NCBI GenBank assembly: GCA_003117195.1
Contig: BDSI01000019.1
Coordinates: forward strand, 806,001 to 870,000
Source: Eudorina sp. 2006-703-Eu-15
Lineage: Eukaryota > Chlorophyta > Chlorophyceae > Chlamydomonadales > Volvocaceae
Reading direction: 5' to 3'
Length of the DNA: 64,000 nt
A program made the position numbers and the translations under genes. The notes under the pieces are model-generated. The model was not told the origin of the DNA. It made no database searches and worked only from the letters and a program-made list of their open reading frames with translations. Shown in pieces: positions 24,193-35,000 of this stretch; the stretch's first letter is position 1, and the number at the start of each line of letters is the position of its first letter.

Positions 24193-24888
24193 TTGATTTC
24201 TCGGGTTAAATTCGCGGAAACGCGTGATTCTCAAAACGACCTTGACCAACTAAAACAGCTAGCCACGACCTCTAGTTCAAGGGGGTTCCAAGGCCGCCAA
24301 ACCGTCAGTCGCAACGACCTCTGTCGTACAAGAACCCGCATGATCATCCATTCTCCTCACCCCATCTCTCAATCCAATTCGCATTCGTTCCCACCTCCGC
24401 ATTCCGGTGCCCTGTGCAGCACCAACTGCACGCCTAGCGCATATCACTGCAAGGCACGGCTCGCACATGACCGTTCCGCTCGTCCGGTCGAAGAGGCCCG
24501 CACGCACAGGGCCTCGCAGTCTGCGAGGCATACCAGGCTGAAGCGTTGCAGTCTTGAGGGTGGACCTCGGTCGGCGGGTCCGCTCCGAATAATGAATTCG
24601 GACTGCGCTGCGGGGTTGCGCTTGAAGGCCCGTGCTGCACTGGCCGTCGGCCCTCTTCTGAGACACAATACCGCGCGCCGACCCACGGACCGGACCGCGC
24701 GCCGATCTACGTTGTCGTCGGCCGAGCCGTCCACTTTCCTCCGTGCGCATCCCAACCCCAAAACCAATGCGCTCCCGCGTGCCCCCAGCCCATGTCCGCA
24801 ATCTCATGAGGGGGGAGTGGGAGGCAAGGGGGGGGGGTGACTGTCGGGACCCTCCCAAGTGCACCCACGGGCACTAATAATACGGGCA

Positions 24889-25785
24889 TTAATACTTCAG
24901 GAAGCTGAATCGCGTCACGAAGACGAGCATGAGAACCTCCAGTAACATTGGGAGGGCGTTGAAGACGGCGAAGAACGCCACGAACGAGTCGAAGCTCCAG
25001 TTCTGAGGAGCGCACGGAATATGGCGTGGCGGGCATCGGAGGGCGCCCGGGCGGGGGGGGGGAGGGGTGCACGAGCCACTTCACAGTCACTGAATGACCG
25101 AAAATCAGGGGCCCCGTGAGGCCGACCCTCTACAAGTTGGGTACTGTGTTTCGAGTTTTTGTCTGCTGGCTCCTAGCAACGCGGACCACCGACACAGGCA
25201 ACCATCATATGGAACGGGGTGTGCCTGTGTGACCCGCCCCCCCTTGCTGCGGTTCCGGCCGCGTTCATCCACTTACGTCCGCGTAAAACAACGCCACGAG
25301 GATCGTGCCGGCGAAGTGCAGCACGATGTTGATCGACATTGCAACGGGAAAGAACATGGATATCCCCAGGAAGAGGGACACATACTCCACAACGAAGCAG
25401 GCTACGGCCGCGTAGCACAGGCCGTTGATACTGCACGGGGAAGGGCGGCCCAGGGGTCAGGGCGAGCGATGGCCCCGGAATGCAACATCTACCAAGCCTG
25501 CAGCGATTGATCGCATTTCATCTTATACGGTAAATATGGATGGATGTACTCACGCTTGTTTGCGTTTGTCGAACAACGGGTCTGAATTAGATATTTGGAA
25601 GTTGTTGCCAACGACAGCTTCCACATCGAACAGGACGGTGAGGACAGCTACAAGGTGCGTCGTCTTGCACACAAAGCGAGATGGCAAGGTAACCTGTGTG
25701 ATTGTCCACGGGTTTGTGGGCGAACAACGAACCAGCTGTCCATGGAGTGAAACTTAGTTACCTCTTCGGGCCGGAAAGGCGCCAT
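24889..25785 (-). CDS. TMEM107: TMEM107 homologue, ciliary transition-zone membrane protein
   Basis: Exons in transcription order: 25785-25762, 25693-25554, 25430-25277, 25002-24889; 432 nt, 143 residues (human TMEM107 has 140). Four hydrophobic segments are visible: around KTTHLVAVLTVLFDVE, CYAAVACFVVEYVSLFLGI, INIVLHFAGTILVALFYAD, and FVAFFAVFNALPMLLEVLML. The pattern VE..S.FLGISMF..AMSIN.VLHF and the ALP...E.......F end match animal TMEM107. In animals it is a member of the MKS module at the base of the cilium and is mutated in ciliopathies. The first exon is only 8 codons (MAPFRPEE), chosen for its AAATGGCG start context and the GTAACT donor. It lies 388 bases from the divergent NIPP1 start. 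Confidence 0.92.
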
Positions 25786-26173
25786 TTGCTGCCTAGCTTC
25801 AGCTCAGGATTTTTATTTTGCTGGTCGAGCACAAGACAGTTAATCAACGTGACCTGGATACGCAAGAGAAAAGTGCATTCGAAGCCCCCAACACCAAAGG
25901 CTCGGAGTCAACGCCGAACTATGCTTCCACAAATTTGCAGCAGGGTGACTGACTGCTTGCTATAAAGGAGTTCCTGTAAGGAAAGCCCGGCGACAGCTCG
26001 TCACAACGAAACAAGGATACGGAAAACAACCGTCTGCAAATCATCACAGCAGCTGGCGACACTGCACAACAGTTTCCGATGTCCTCTAAAAAATGGACCG
26101 ATGGATCGATGCGGATGATGATATTTCGGCACGGTCACGGGGCCAACCCCAGGGCCGTGTTGCCCGCTTGGGC
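25786..26173. promoter_or_regulatory. Shared promoter region of TMEM107 (-) and NIPP1 (+)
   Basis: 388 bases between two divergent start codons, lower in GC than the neighbouring exons. It must hold both 5' UTRs and promoters. No clear TATA box was seen. Confidence 0.55.
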
Positions 26174-27319
26174 ATGGCCGGCTTCGTCAAATCCGAAGGT
26201 GATACTTCCGCAGTATTTACTGTTCTGTCTCAAACGCCACAATGTGTCGGCTGCGGATGGGCACGGATGCACGGTAGTTCATATCCTGGCTAGCGTCCAC
26301 GCGTGGGCCCTTCTTCGCATCACCGAGACGTGACGCCGTGCAGGAAAGCTTGGCACGGAGAACGCTCAGACCTTCGGAAAGATTGAAGTGGTGCAGTCGA
26401 AGCGGGTGAGCGCTCGGTCTCCTCGTCCCACTCCACCTTCCACTGCCCACCCTCCCTCTTCGATCCCCCCCAAGTCCAGCCCCCAGTCCAGCCCCCCCTC
26501 CCCGCCTCCCCCCAACCACCATAACCCATCTCCACCCACTCCAGCGACCGGGTGCCCCGGCATGCTGCGGTCGCCTCACGCTCGGCCCCTCACCCGCCCG
26601 CCTCCCCCTCCCCTGCTCCAACCCCTTACCCCCCTCCCTTCACCCCCCCCCTCACCCCCACCCCTTACCGCCCCCCTCCTGTCCTCCCCCCATCAGGAGC
26701 AACGCAAGGCGGAGGCGACCCGGCTGATGCCGCCGCCCCCCCAGCTGGGTCCGTCCGGCACCGGCCCCTCGGGCGCCGACGCCGCCCCGCCTGCCCCGCC
26801 TGTGCAGTCCCTCCCCGCTGCCACCGGGCCGCCCAAGTGCCCGGTGCCCGAGTGGGCTGTGGAGCCCCCCTCGGGGTCCCGACTGTTGGTGTACAAGGAC
26901 GGCCAGGTCATCCAGGAGGTGGCGCTGGCCAAGGTGCGTGTGCGTGTGCGTTATTTAAGCAGGCAGAACAGGAGTGCGTGACATGCGAGGGGCCGAGTGG
27001 CGCCCAATAGTGTGTGTGGAGGGGGGGGGCCGCAGGTAAGTGGTGGGCACTTTGGTGGACATACTGGTAGCACATAGTGAAGCTGCGCTGCTGTCGGAGC
27101 TAAGGTCCTGTGGGCGGCGGGGCGGGGGGGTTGTGACGGAGAGGGCACGACACGACACCTCGTTGTGCGGGTGGGGGGTTGGGTGATAGGGAAGCGGGGG
27201 AGGGGAGGGGAGCCGCTGCACCCTCCCTGGCTGCTGCCCGCTGGCAGGTAGGATGAGGGCTTGAGGGAGGGGGGAGATGAGAAAGGAGGGCGGCCGCGCA
27301 CCGGCTCGCTTTCGCGCGC

Positions 27320-27413
<94 letters not shown>

Positions 27414-29942
27414 CGTTACATATCTGCCGGGCCGACACTGGCCGGGGGCGCTAACCCGCCCCATACGGGAGACCGCCGAAGCACTTTCCCCCGGATACGG
27501 GGGAAAGGGGCGTAAGGGGCCTCTGTCCCCTCGCTCTCAACCAAGGGCGCGTGCCCGATCCCCGAGGATCGGTGACCGCTGTGCCCCCTCAAGGGAGTGG
27601 GCGAAGGCCCATCCCGGGCGGTCTGCGCCTCGCAGTCCGCTGTTCAACCTCCTCAAGTCCTTGCAGTGTGTGTGTGTGTGTGTGTGCGCTGCGCCGTCCG
27701 ACGACTGCGGGGTGCCCCTCCGGAGCGGCGTCCTCTGCCGCCGTTTTGGCCGCACACTGCCGTACGAAGCGTGTTCGTGTCAGTCCCGATTCCCCCCGGC
27801 CCTGTCCCTCCCCTCGGCCAGCATCTTTGTGCGGACATTCCCGTATGTACGTACACCCATGGCCCCGCCTCGTCCCGCACCTTCCCCGCCCGCCCCCGCC
27901 TCTCCCGCCCCATTCCCTCCCTTCCTCTCCGGCCCCTCTCCCCTCCCCCAGGTAGTGACGGTGTTCGGGCGGGTGGACGCCCTGGCGGATGTGGTGCTGG
28001 ACCACCCCTCCGTCAGCCGCCAGCACGCCACCGCCGCCTTCCACGGGGGCCGGGGCGCCTGGTTGGTCACCGACCTGGGCTCCACACACGGCACGTTTGT
28101 GGGGGATCGGCAGCTGGCCAAGGTGCGGTTGGCGGTTAGCGGTTGACGGTTGGTGACGTTGTGTCCGGGTGTTGAGATAAGCGGCCCGCCCGACGCAAAC
28201 CAAGTACAAATATACTTACCATATTAACCTGCGAACTGGAAACATGGAAACAGCCACAAGGCAGCCGTGCCACCACCGACAGAAGTTGCAGAACAAGACA
28301 AGACCCGGCAGGAAATGGGCGACCCAGCAGTACCCGAACCGAATCAATATTAGTGATACCGACAGGTACCGACCTGAAGGGCATATGTCCTGGTGTGAAA
28401 GTGGTGGGGCGGAACGTCCCGGCCACACTCGCCAAATATGTCACCACGGTGTTTGACGTCCGGCTGAGTGGGTTGGTGGTGTAGGTCTTACGCCTGCTGT
28501 TGCGGCTGCCAGTACTGGGGGTGGTTGAGACCGGGCGCCGCATCCCCCCTCCCCCCCCCCCCCCCCGCCGCCCCCTTGCCTGCCCCGCCCCGCCTCTGCT
28601 CTGACAGTCAGCGCACCTCATCGTTGCCTACCAATGCCCTGTACCCCCACCCAACCCAACCCAACCCACCTGGCTACAGTTCATTCTTCACCGGATCTGT
28701 GCTGTGGCAGCAGCGCAGTACGAACATGTGCACCGCTTTCCTGTACCCCCCTGGCTGGGTGTGTCTGGGCGTTTTCGCTCCAATCCCCACCTCACCCCGA
28801 CCCCACCCGACCCGGCCCCCGCAGAACGAGCCCGTGGAGCTAACCCCGGGTACGGAGCTGCGCTTCGCAGCGTCAACCCGGAGATACAAACTGCCGCCCC
28901 CGCCGCCGTCCGCCGCCGCCGCCGCCTCTGCCGTACACTCGGGGGCATCAGGCGCGAGGGCGGCGGCGGCGGCGGCCCCGGCGGGCCCTGCCAGTGACGG
29001 CGGCGGCGGCAGCGGCTCTGGGGACATGCCGCCGCCGCCGCCGCCGCCCAAACGCGCTCGTGTGTGTTTCGCGGATGACGCGCCGCCGGGTGGGTGGCCC
29101 CCGGGCCCGGGGGCAGCAGTGGGACCACAGCAGTGGGGCTCGACCGACACTCTCTCCGGACACTGGGGAGAGGAGGCGGGGTTGGGGTTTAGGGGGCATG
29201 TACGGCAGGGGTTTGCGGGGTGGGGCTCAGGAGCTTTTATGTACGGCATGGGATCATGGACAGCGTGCATCCCGGGGGGGAGGGGGGACGTAGGGGCCCT
29301 TTCGGCAGTCTGGGGTTCGAAGGGACACGCCAAAGGGTTTCGCGTACATGAGAAGTGTACACGGTGCCTCCCCCCGCCCCTACATGTCTACCAACTTCCT
29401 AGATTGCCCGTTCGTTCCCCTCCTAACCCTACTCCCCTCCCCTTCCCTCCGTGGGGTTGCCGCTGCGATGAACTGCAGACGACGGCCCCGGCGGCGGCGA
29501 GGGCAAGGCCGGTCCGGCGGCGGCGCCAGCCGGGGCCGGCGGCGCCGCGGCGGCAGCGGCGGCCGGTTCGGGCGGTCGGCCCCGGCAGCTGGAGACGGTC
29601 ATCGGCTTCTCGGACGGCCGGGACTTCGCCGCCCGGGTGGGGCCGCGAGCGGCGGCGGCCGCGGAGGGGCGCTTCGCGGGGGCAGTCACCACCACCGTCG
29701 TGCTGTCGCCCAAGGGCTCGGCGGCGGCGGCGGCAGCGCCCACCCTTCCTGGAGAGCCTGGCGGCGGTGGCAGCCCGCGGCCGCCGGGCACGGCCCCGCG
29801 GCACAGCGGCGGCGGGGGCGGCGGCGGCGGCGCGGATGTACGGCACAACCTGATGGAGTTCGTGGATCGGATCCGGCGGGATGGCCCGCGGGGCGGCGGC
29901 GGCAGCAGCTTGTACGAGCAACTGCCGCCGCCGTCACGGTGA
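26174..29942 (+). CDS. NIPP1: NIPP1-like protein (FHA domain, PP1-binding motif), 6 exons
   Basis: Exons: 26174-26198, 26344-26405, 26697-26933, 27952-28122, 28825-29089, 29479-29942; 1224 nt, 407 residues. The FHA domain spans about residues 75-190 (PEWAVEPPSGSRLLVYKDGQ, VFGRVDALADVVLDHPSVSR, QHATAAFH, DLGSTHGTFVG, LRFAASTRRYKL) and follows human NIPP1/PPP1R8. Residues 244-247 are RVCF after KRA, the place of the RVTF protein-phosphatase-1 docking motif of NIPP1. The block GRFAGAVTTTVVLSPKG matches the NIPP1 block after that motif (GRFRN, then the TAVVP type). In animals NIPP1 is a nuclear PP1 subunit that also binds phosphorylated splicing factors by its FHA domain. Ala, Pro and Gly tracts are added here. 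The 25-nt first exon (MAGFVKSE) rests on phase and start context. Confidence 0.9.
27322..27410 (+). repeat. (TG)n microsatellite
   Basis: About 44 TG dinucleotides in NIPP1 intron 3; a shorter (TG) run is at 27665-27686. Confidence 0.97.
28161..28344 (+). repeat. Dispersed ~190-bp repeat, copy B (NIPP1 intron 4)
   Basis: Partner of 23421-23614; it starts 39 bases after the splice donor. The two copies differ by scattered substitutions and small indels. Confidence 0.85.
28596..28648 (+). repeat. Introner-like repeat, first copy in NIPP1 intron 4
   Basis: CTCTGACAGTCAGCGCA then TGCCTACCAATGCCCTGTA followed by a CCCAAC run. It is directly followed by a second copy at 28682. Confidence 0.65.
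28682..28750 (+). repeat. Introner-like repeat, second copy in NIPP1 intron 4
   Basis: TCATTCTTCACCGGATCTGT, GTGGCAGCAGCGCAGTACGA, ACATGTGCACCGCTTTCCTG. It ends 74 bases before the 3' splice site. Confidence 0.8.
29381..29403 (+). repeat. Introner-like repeat, short copy in NIPP1 intron 5
   Basis: ACATGTCTACCAACTTCCT only; it ends 75 bases before the 3' splice site. Confidence 0.6.
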
Positions 29943-32023
29943 CATGTCATCGTTGTGCACGAGTGCACCACATGGCACCAACATCGCGATCAGGATCCGC
30001 CCTGTGACGCCTCATCGGCTCACATCACATCACATCACATCACATCACATCACATCACATCACATCACATCACATCACATCACATCACATCACATCACAT
30101 CACATCACATCACATCACATCACATCAGCTCGCATCAGAACACGTCGGCACCGGAGCCTCGGGGGCAGCGGAGGCGGGCGGCTTGCCTTGCCTGGCCTTG
30201 CCTTGTATTGGCCGCCGGCCGACCTGCCTGCCTGTCGACTCGGTTGGCTGGCTGGCTGGCATATGGCTGGCATATGGCTGGTATATGGCTGGCTGGCATA
30301 TGGCTGGCTGTCTCGGGCGCTGCGTCGCTCCGGGGGGCGGGGCTGCAGCAGGGGTCGTGAGGGGCGGGGCTGGAGGTGTGGATTTTTGGGGGGCGGGAGG
30401 AGGTGTAGTAGGAAAATGGTAGGCAAGCAGGCAAACTACGGGCAGCGATCCGGTGAAGGATCGACTGTACCCGGGAGGACCTCCAGCGAGGGGGGGAGGG
30501 TGAGATGGAGGGGGCCGCCGCCAGGCGCCGCGTAGGCGTGTGTGGCGCCCGGTCGGGTCGTTTCTGAGTCGTCATGACCGCCGTTCCCGTGCGCGCTGGG
30601 CATCTGGCGGTGGAGGGAGGGATAGGTACGGGAGGCCGCCACCACCATCACCAGCAATAGCAGGAGGAGACGGGGCCTTTGACGAGCGCGTGCTGTGCTC
30701 TGCTGCGGATGCGCTGGAGAGGCGGCTGTAAAAGTCATTCCAGAGTCCAACCCCTGTTGCCACCGGCTGTTTGCGCTTGCCGTGTTGCGTGGCAGGGTCA
30801 GACGCCCGGCGGTTCCTTGCCCCTGCCCGGCTGTCATGTATGCTCACCGCCATTGCCCACCGGCTGCCGGTCGCCCGGTGCGGCTGCTTCCCAGCAGCCG
30901 GCTCCTCCAGTCCGCCTCCAGTCCTCGGCCTCCCTTGGTGCAGCCCTCCCACGCGTCGCGAGGACGCCGGGTGCGCTGCGGTGCGGTAGTCGAGTACGTT
31001 GATTGATTGGTTGGTTGGTTGGTTGGTTGGTTGGCAAAGCCAGATGCCGGGGGCCGGAGTGGTGTGCCGAGTCAGTTGCTGCGCCGTGGGATACCGTACC
31101 GTACTGTATCTCTCGCAGGCGGCCGCCCCCATCGCTCATCCGGGCTCATCACAGGTCGCATGTGACCGCACGACACCACCACAACCACCACCGGTGCTCC
31201 CCTCGTGGTCGGCAAAGCAGGACAGGTATTGACAAGTACTGTGACAGGTGCTGACAACGCGCGCCCATTTCCTTCCTCGGGATGGATGCATCATGCGGGG
31301 TGAGTCCCACGGAGGCGGTGCCCTAACGCCTGACCAGGTGGCGGTCGGGGCGCGCCGGGTCGACCGCGAGTTGCGACCCACGCCTCGAAAGTCGAAGCCC
31401 ACCACGTGGCCATGGACGTAGGGCCCACCTGGTGACGGCTGCAGTGCGGGTTGGCGGCCCATCGGCCTGACACGTAAGCCGCGGCAAAAGGGCTCAAGGA
31501 GGCGGTAGGCGGTCCGGCGAAAATGGTCCGCGGGCAGAGGTCTGGCGGGCGAAACGTGTGTCGCTGTGCGCGCGCCCAAGCCCGTAAGCATCCGGTGAGC
31601 AGCGCGCCCGGGCCGCTTCCTCCTCCCGGCGCTCTCCCCTCTGTGCGCGCCTCCCCGCTGCGGCCCTGCCCCCGGCCCCTTCCTCGGCTGAACATACACC
31701 GTGCCATATCCCGCTCTTTCCCGGGCGGGCTGTACCAGCGCAAACGGGCTGCACCAACGTAACGTGCAATTTGACAGGTGAATTATGCATCTTGTTACAG
31801 TGGGTCATCGGCGACATTGTCATTGTCCCGCTTGAAGAGTCCCTTGGTTGGCTACGATGACACCCGAGTACCGCCTCCAGACGCCTCCTGGGTAGGTGAG
31901 GTGAGGAGCCGAAGATCTGCCGGTTCGGACCTCGCGGGGTGGCGTTGCGCCTCAGGGAGTACGACGCACGGACTCCGTACTCCGAGAACCAAACTCCCCT
32001 CCCACCCATGACCCATCCCCTCC
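29943..32023. other. Spacer between the convergent NIPP1 and DEG15 genes
   Basis: No supported gene. It holds the (CACAT)n repeat, a GGCTGGCATAT repeat cluster (30242-30310) and a (GGTT)n run (31003-31032). TGTAA at 30727-30731 may end NIPP1. TTACA at 31795-31799 is a good poly(A) signal for DEG15 on the minus strand, 225 bases past its stop. Confidence 0.55.
30021..30126 (+). repeat. (CACAT)n microsatellite in the NIPP1 3' flank
   Basis: About 21 perfect pentamers beginning 79 bases after the NIPP1 stop, so probably transcribed in its 3' UTR. Confidence 0.97.
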
Positions 32024-35000
32024 TCACAGCCGGCTCAGCACGCGGGCAGCCCCACCGTCGGCCGCTCCGTGGCTCCCCGCCCTCGCCCTCCCGCCCTCGC
32101 CCGCTTCCGGTCCCAACCCGTCGGCCTCCACCCCCGCCGCCGCGGCGACGCCGACGGTTGCGGCGGCCGCGGCCGCGACCAGGTCTCTTGGCGCCCCGGA
32201 CAGCTCCAGAACCGGCATCTGCAGCCGCCAGATCCTGTACGGCATGGCATAAAATGAAGATGACGTCACGCGCACAGCATTCCACGCACGTGTACATGGC
32301 ATAAGCCATATGAGGGGACACCGCGGGGGCGGGCAGCATCGGGGTCCCCGCACAGGGCAGTTGCCGTACAACCACGGACGCGGGGACTCGAGATCTTCTT
32401 TCCACGCGACATCGCTCCAGCCCGATCCCCTATCCACTCCCCTGTGCCGCGACATGTACGACGTGTACAACATGTACGGCAATCAAGGCAAGGTACGTTA
32501 CACCTACCTGGCGGCGTCTTCATCCCCGACATCTAGGGCCTCCAGCGCACGCAGCCCGACGGCGGGGCCGCCGAGCGACGGCACGGCCGGCGCCGGGCCG
32601 CCGGCATCGGCGCTCCGCGCCCTGGCCGTCGCCGCCGCCCATTGTACGACGGGCTCCAGCTCTTCCGCGGCGATGCAGAAGGCCATGTTCTGCGGTCAGG
32701 GCAGGGCGGGGTAGGGTAGCCGCAGAAGGCCGCGGGGTTCACACGGGGGGATTGTGTGCCTGGGAACTGGAGTGGCTCACCGCGGCTCGGGCAGCTGGCA
32801 ACCCTCCAGTGGTGGCGGTGGCGGTGGCGGTGGCGGTGTTCAGTGGCGGGGGCCGCCAGCCGGGGGCCCAGCGGCGGGGTTAACCGGGTGTTTCCACCCC
32901 GCCCGCCGCAGACTGGCCAAACAGAGCCCATCGCAGCCGCTGCGGCCCCCTGCCCGGCCCCCGGCGCCGTCGGCACCCCCCGGATCCCGCCTGAGCCGCT
33001 CCCTCGGACTGCGCTTCCCCCTCGGCCGCGAATCACCCCGGGGGACCACCCTTCGGGTGGTCGCCGGCGACGGTGCCACCCGCCAGAGCCACTCGTTCGC
33101 GTGACGCCCCCCGAAATGGAAATGGAAATGGAAATGGAGATGGAAACCCGCCCGGCGACCACCTACCCGGGGTGGGGGACCCAACCACCGCCCACCCTCC
33201 CAAAAGCACACCCACGCGGCACGCAACTGCTGACCCACCCACCCGTGCGGCACCCACACGAACCCACCCACCCACCCACCCACCCACCCACCCACCCACC
33301 CACCCACCCACCCACCACCCACCCACCCACCCACCCACCCACCCACCCACCCACCCACCCACCCACCCACCCACCCACCCACCCACCCACCCACCCACCC
33401 ACCGAACCCACCCACCCACCCACCGAACCCACCGGCAAGGTGGCTCCCCCCGCGTGCCGGGCGTTGCTGGTGACCAAGCCCACCAGCCGCCCCGCCGCGT
33501 CCAACAGGGCGCCCCCGCTGCCGCCCGCGTGGGTCGTCGTCGTGGCCACCACCAGCGTGGGCCGCCCGCCGCGGCAGCGGAGGACCTGCGGCGACCGCCG
33601 ACCCACGGGTCAGGTGACCCACGGGTCAGGGGCAGGCAGGCGCAGGAGCGCGACAGGGGCCCACAGCAGGTGACGTGGGCTTGGGGTGCGGGGTGGTGTG
33701 TGTGTGTGTGTTTTTGTGTGTGTGTGTTTTGTGTGTGTGTGTGTGTTACAAGGACGAGGCGCCTCAACACGTCTACAGCCATCAGCCAGGGAAACGGCCG
33801 GCAGCGAGTTTCTGCAAAAGCAGGCAATGGGTGTAAAGTAACTAACAGTGGGTGTGTCCTTTCGCAGGCCAGGCCAGGGCAGGAGCAAGTGACATGCAAC
33901 GGGCACGGCAGCGCCCAACAGGTGCCCGAAGGGTAACAAACAATACCCCGCGACTACATGCCGACCCTACATGCCATGGAGGAGGGGCTGCAGGGAAACC
34001 ACCGCTGTCGTAACGGAGTGTGAGGGAAGTGGGAGGGCTCGGCTGCCACCGAGGGCACACACACCAACACTGATCCATGATCCATGGGTTCATTATTCCT
34101 TTCATTAATCAATATCCGTTTATTATTCCTTCATCATCCGCTCAAGGGGGTGCGGCGGAGAGCGTTGAGAGTCGGGCGCGGTTCCTCGAACACAGTCAGT
34201 CAGGCGCGCGCTCCGAAAACGTTCCCCCGGGGTAACTCCGGAAGGTCATGTGGGCCATGCAATCGGTGCGCCATGGGTGCGGGCTGCGGGAGGGCGGGTT
34301 TCGGGGCCGTCGCGCGTGCTGCCCAACACTCACCCGCGCCACGCAGCCGTACGACACCAGCGCCGGCCACTCCGCTGCCGGGCCCACCAGGCTATGACCC
34401 ACCGCCCACACCGGGCTTCCGGCGCCATACGTGCCGCGGCCGCCGCCGCCACCGCCGTCGCCGTCGCCGCTGCCATGCTGCCCTTGCGCCTGCTCGTCGT
34501 ACAGGTCTAAGACCGTCGGAGGAGTACGGCGGAAGGCGAAGGCATCCTGCGAGGGGTCGCCCCCCGCGCGGGCCGTCTCAGTGACCGCCGCAATAGCGGG
34601 CGGCGCCGCCGGCGCGACAGCGGCCGCCCAGCGACTGCCGTACGACGGTTCGAGCTGCAGCACCGCGAGATCCAAATGGTTGGACCACATGTACAGCACA
34701 CGGGCGCGCATCCAGCGGTACGACGATACGGTACGACCGGGCGGTGCGATGCAGGCGCCGCACGATACGCCACCGCCGCCGCCGCCGCCGTCGCTGCCGT
34801 TGCCGCCACTGACCCACGGGACACGCGCCCAGCACTGCAGGTCTCCCCACGCATCTCTGGTGCGCCCCTCGCCGTCACGACGTCGCCCTGCACCGCCGCC
34901 GCCGCCGCCGGAGGCTCCCTGCCGCTGAAACAGGTGCGCAGTGGTCATCATCAACCCAGCGCTCCTCTCCACAACCACACCTGAAGCCCAGGAGCCGTTA

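Noticed and set aside
31136..32405. Minus-strand frames between NIPP1 and DEG15
   Set aside because: Except for the last 70 codons, which are the DEG15 final exon, they show no domain and lie past the DEG15 poly(A) signal.
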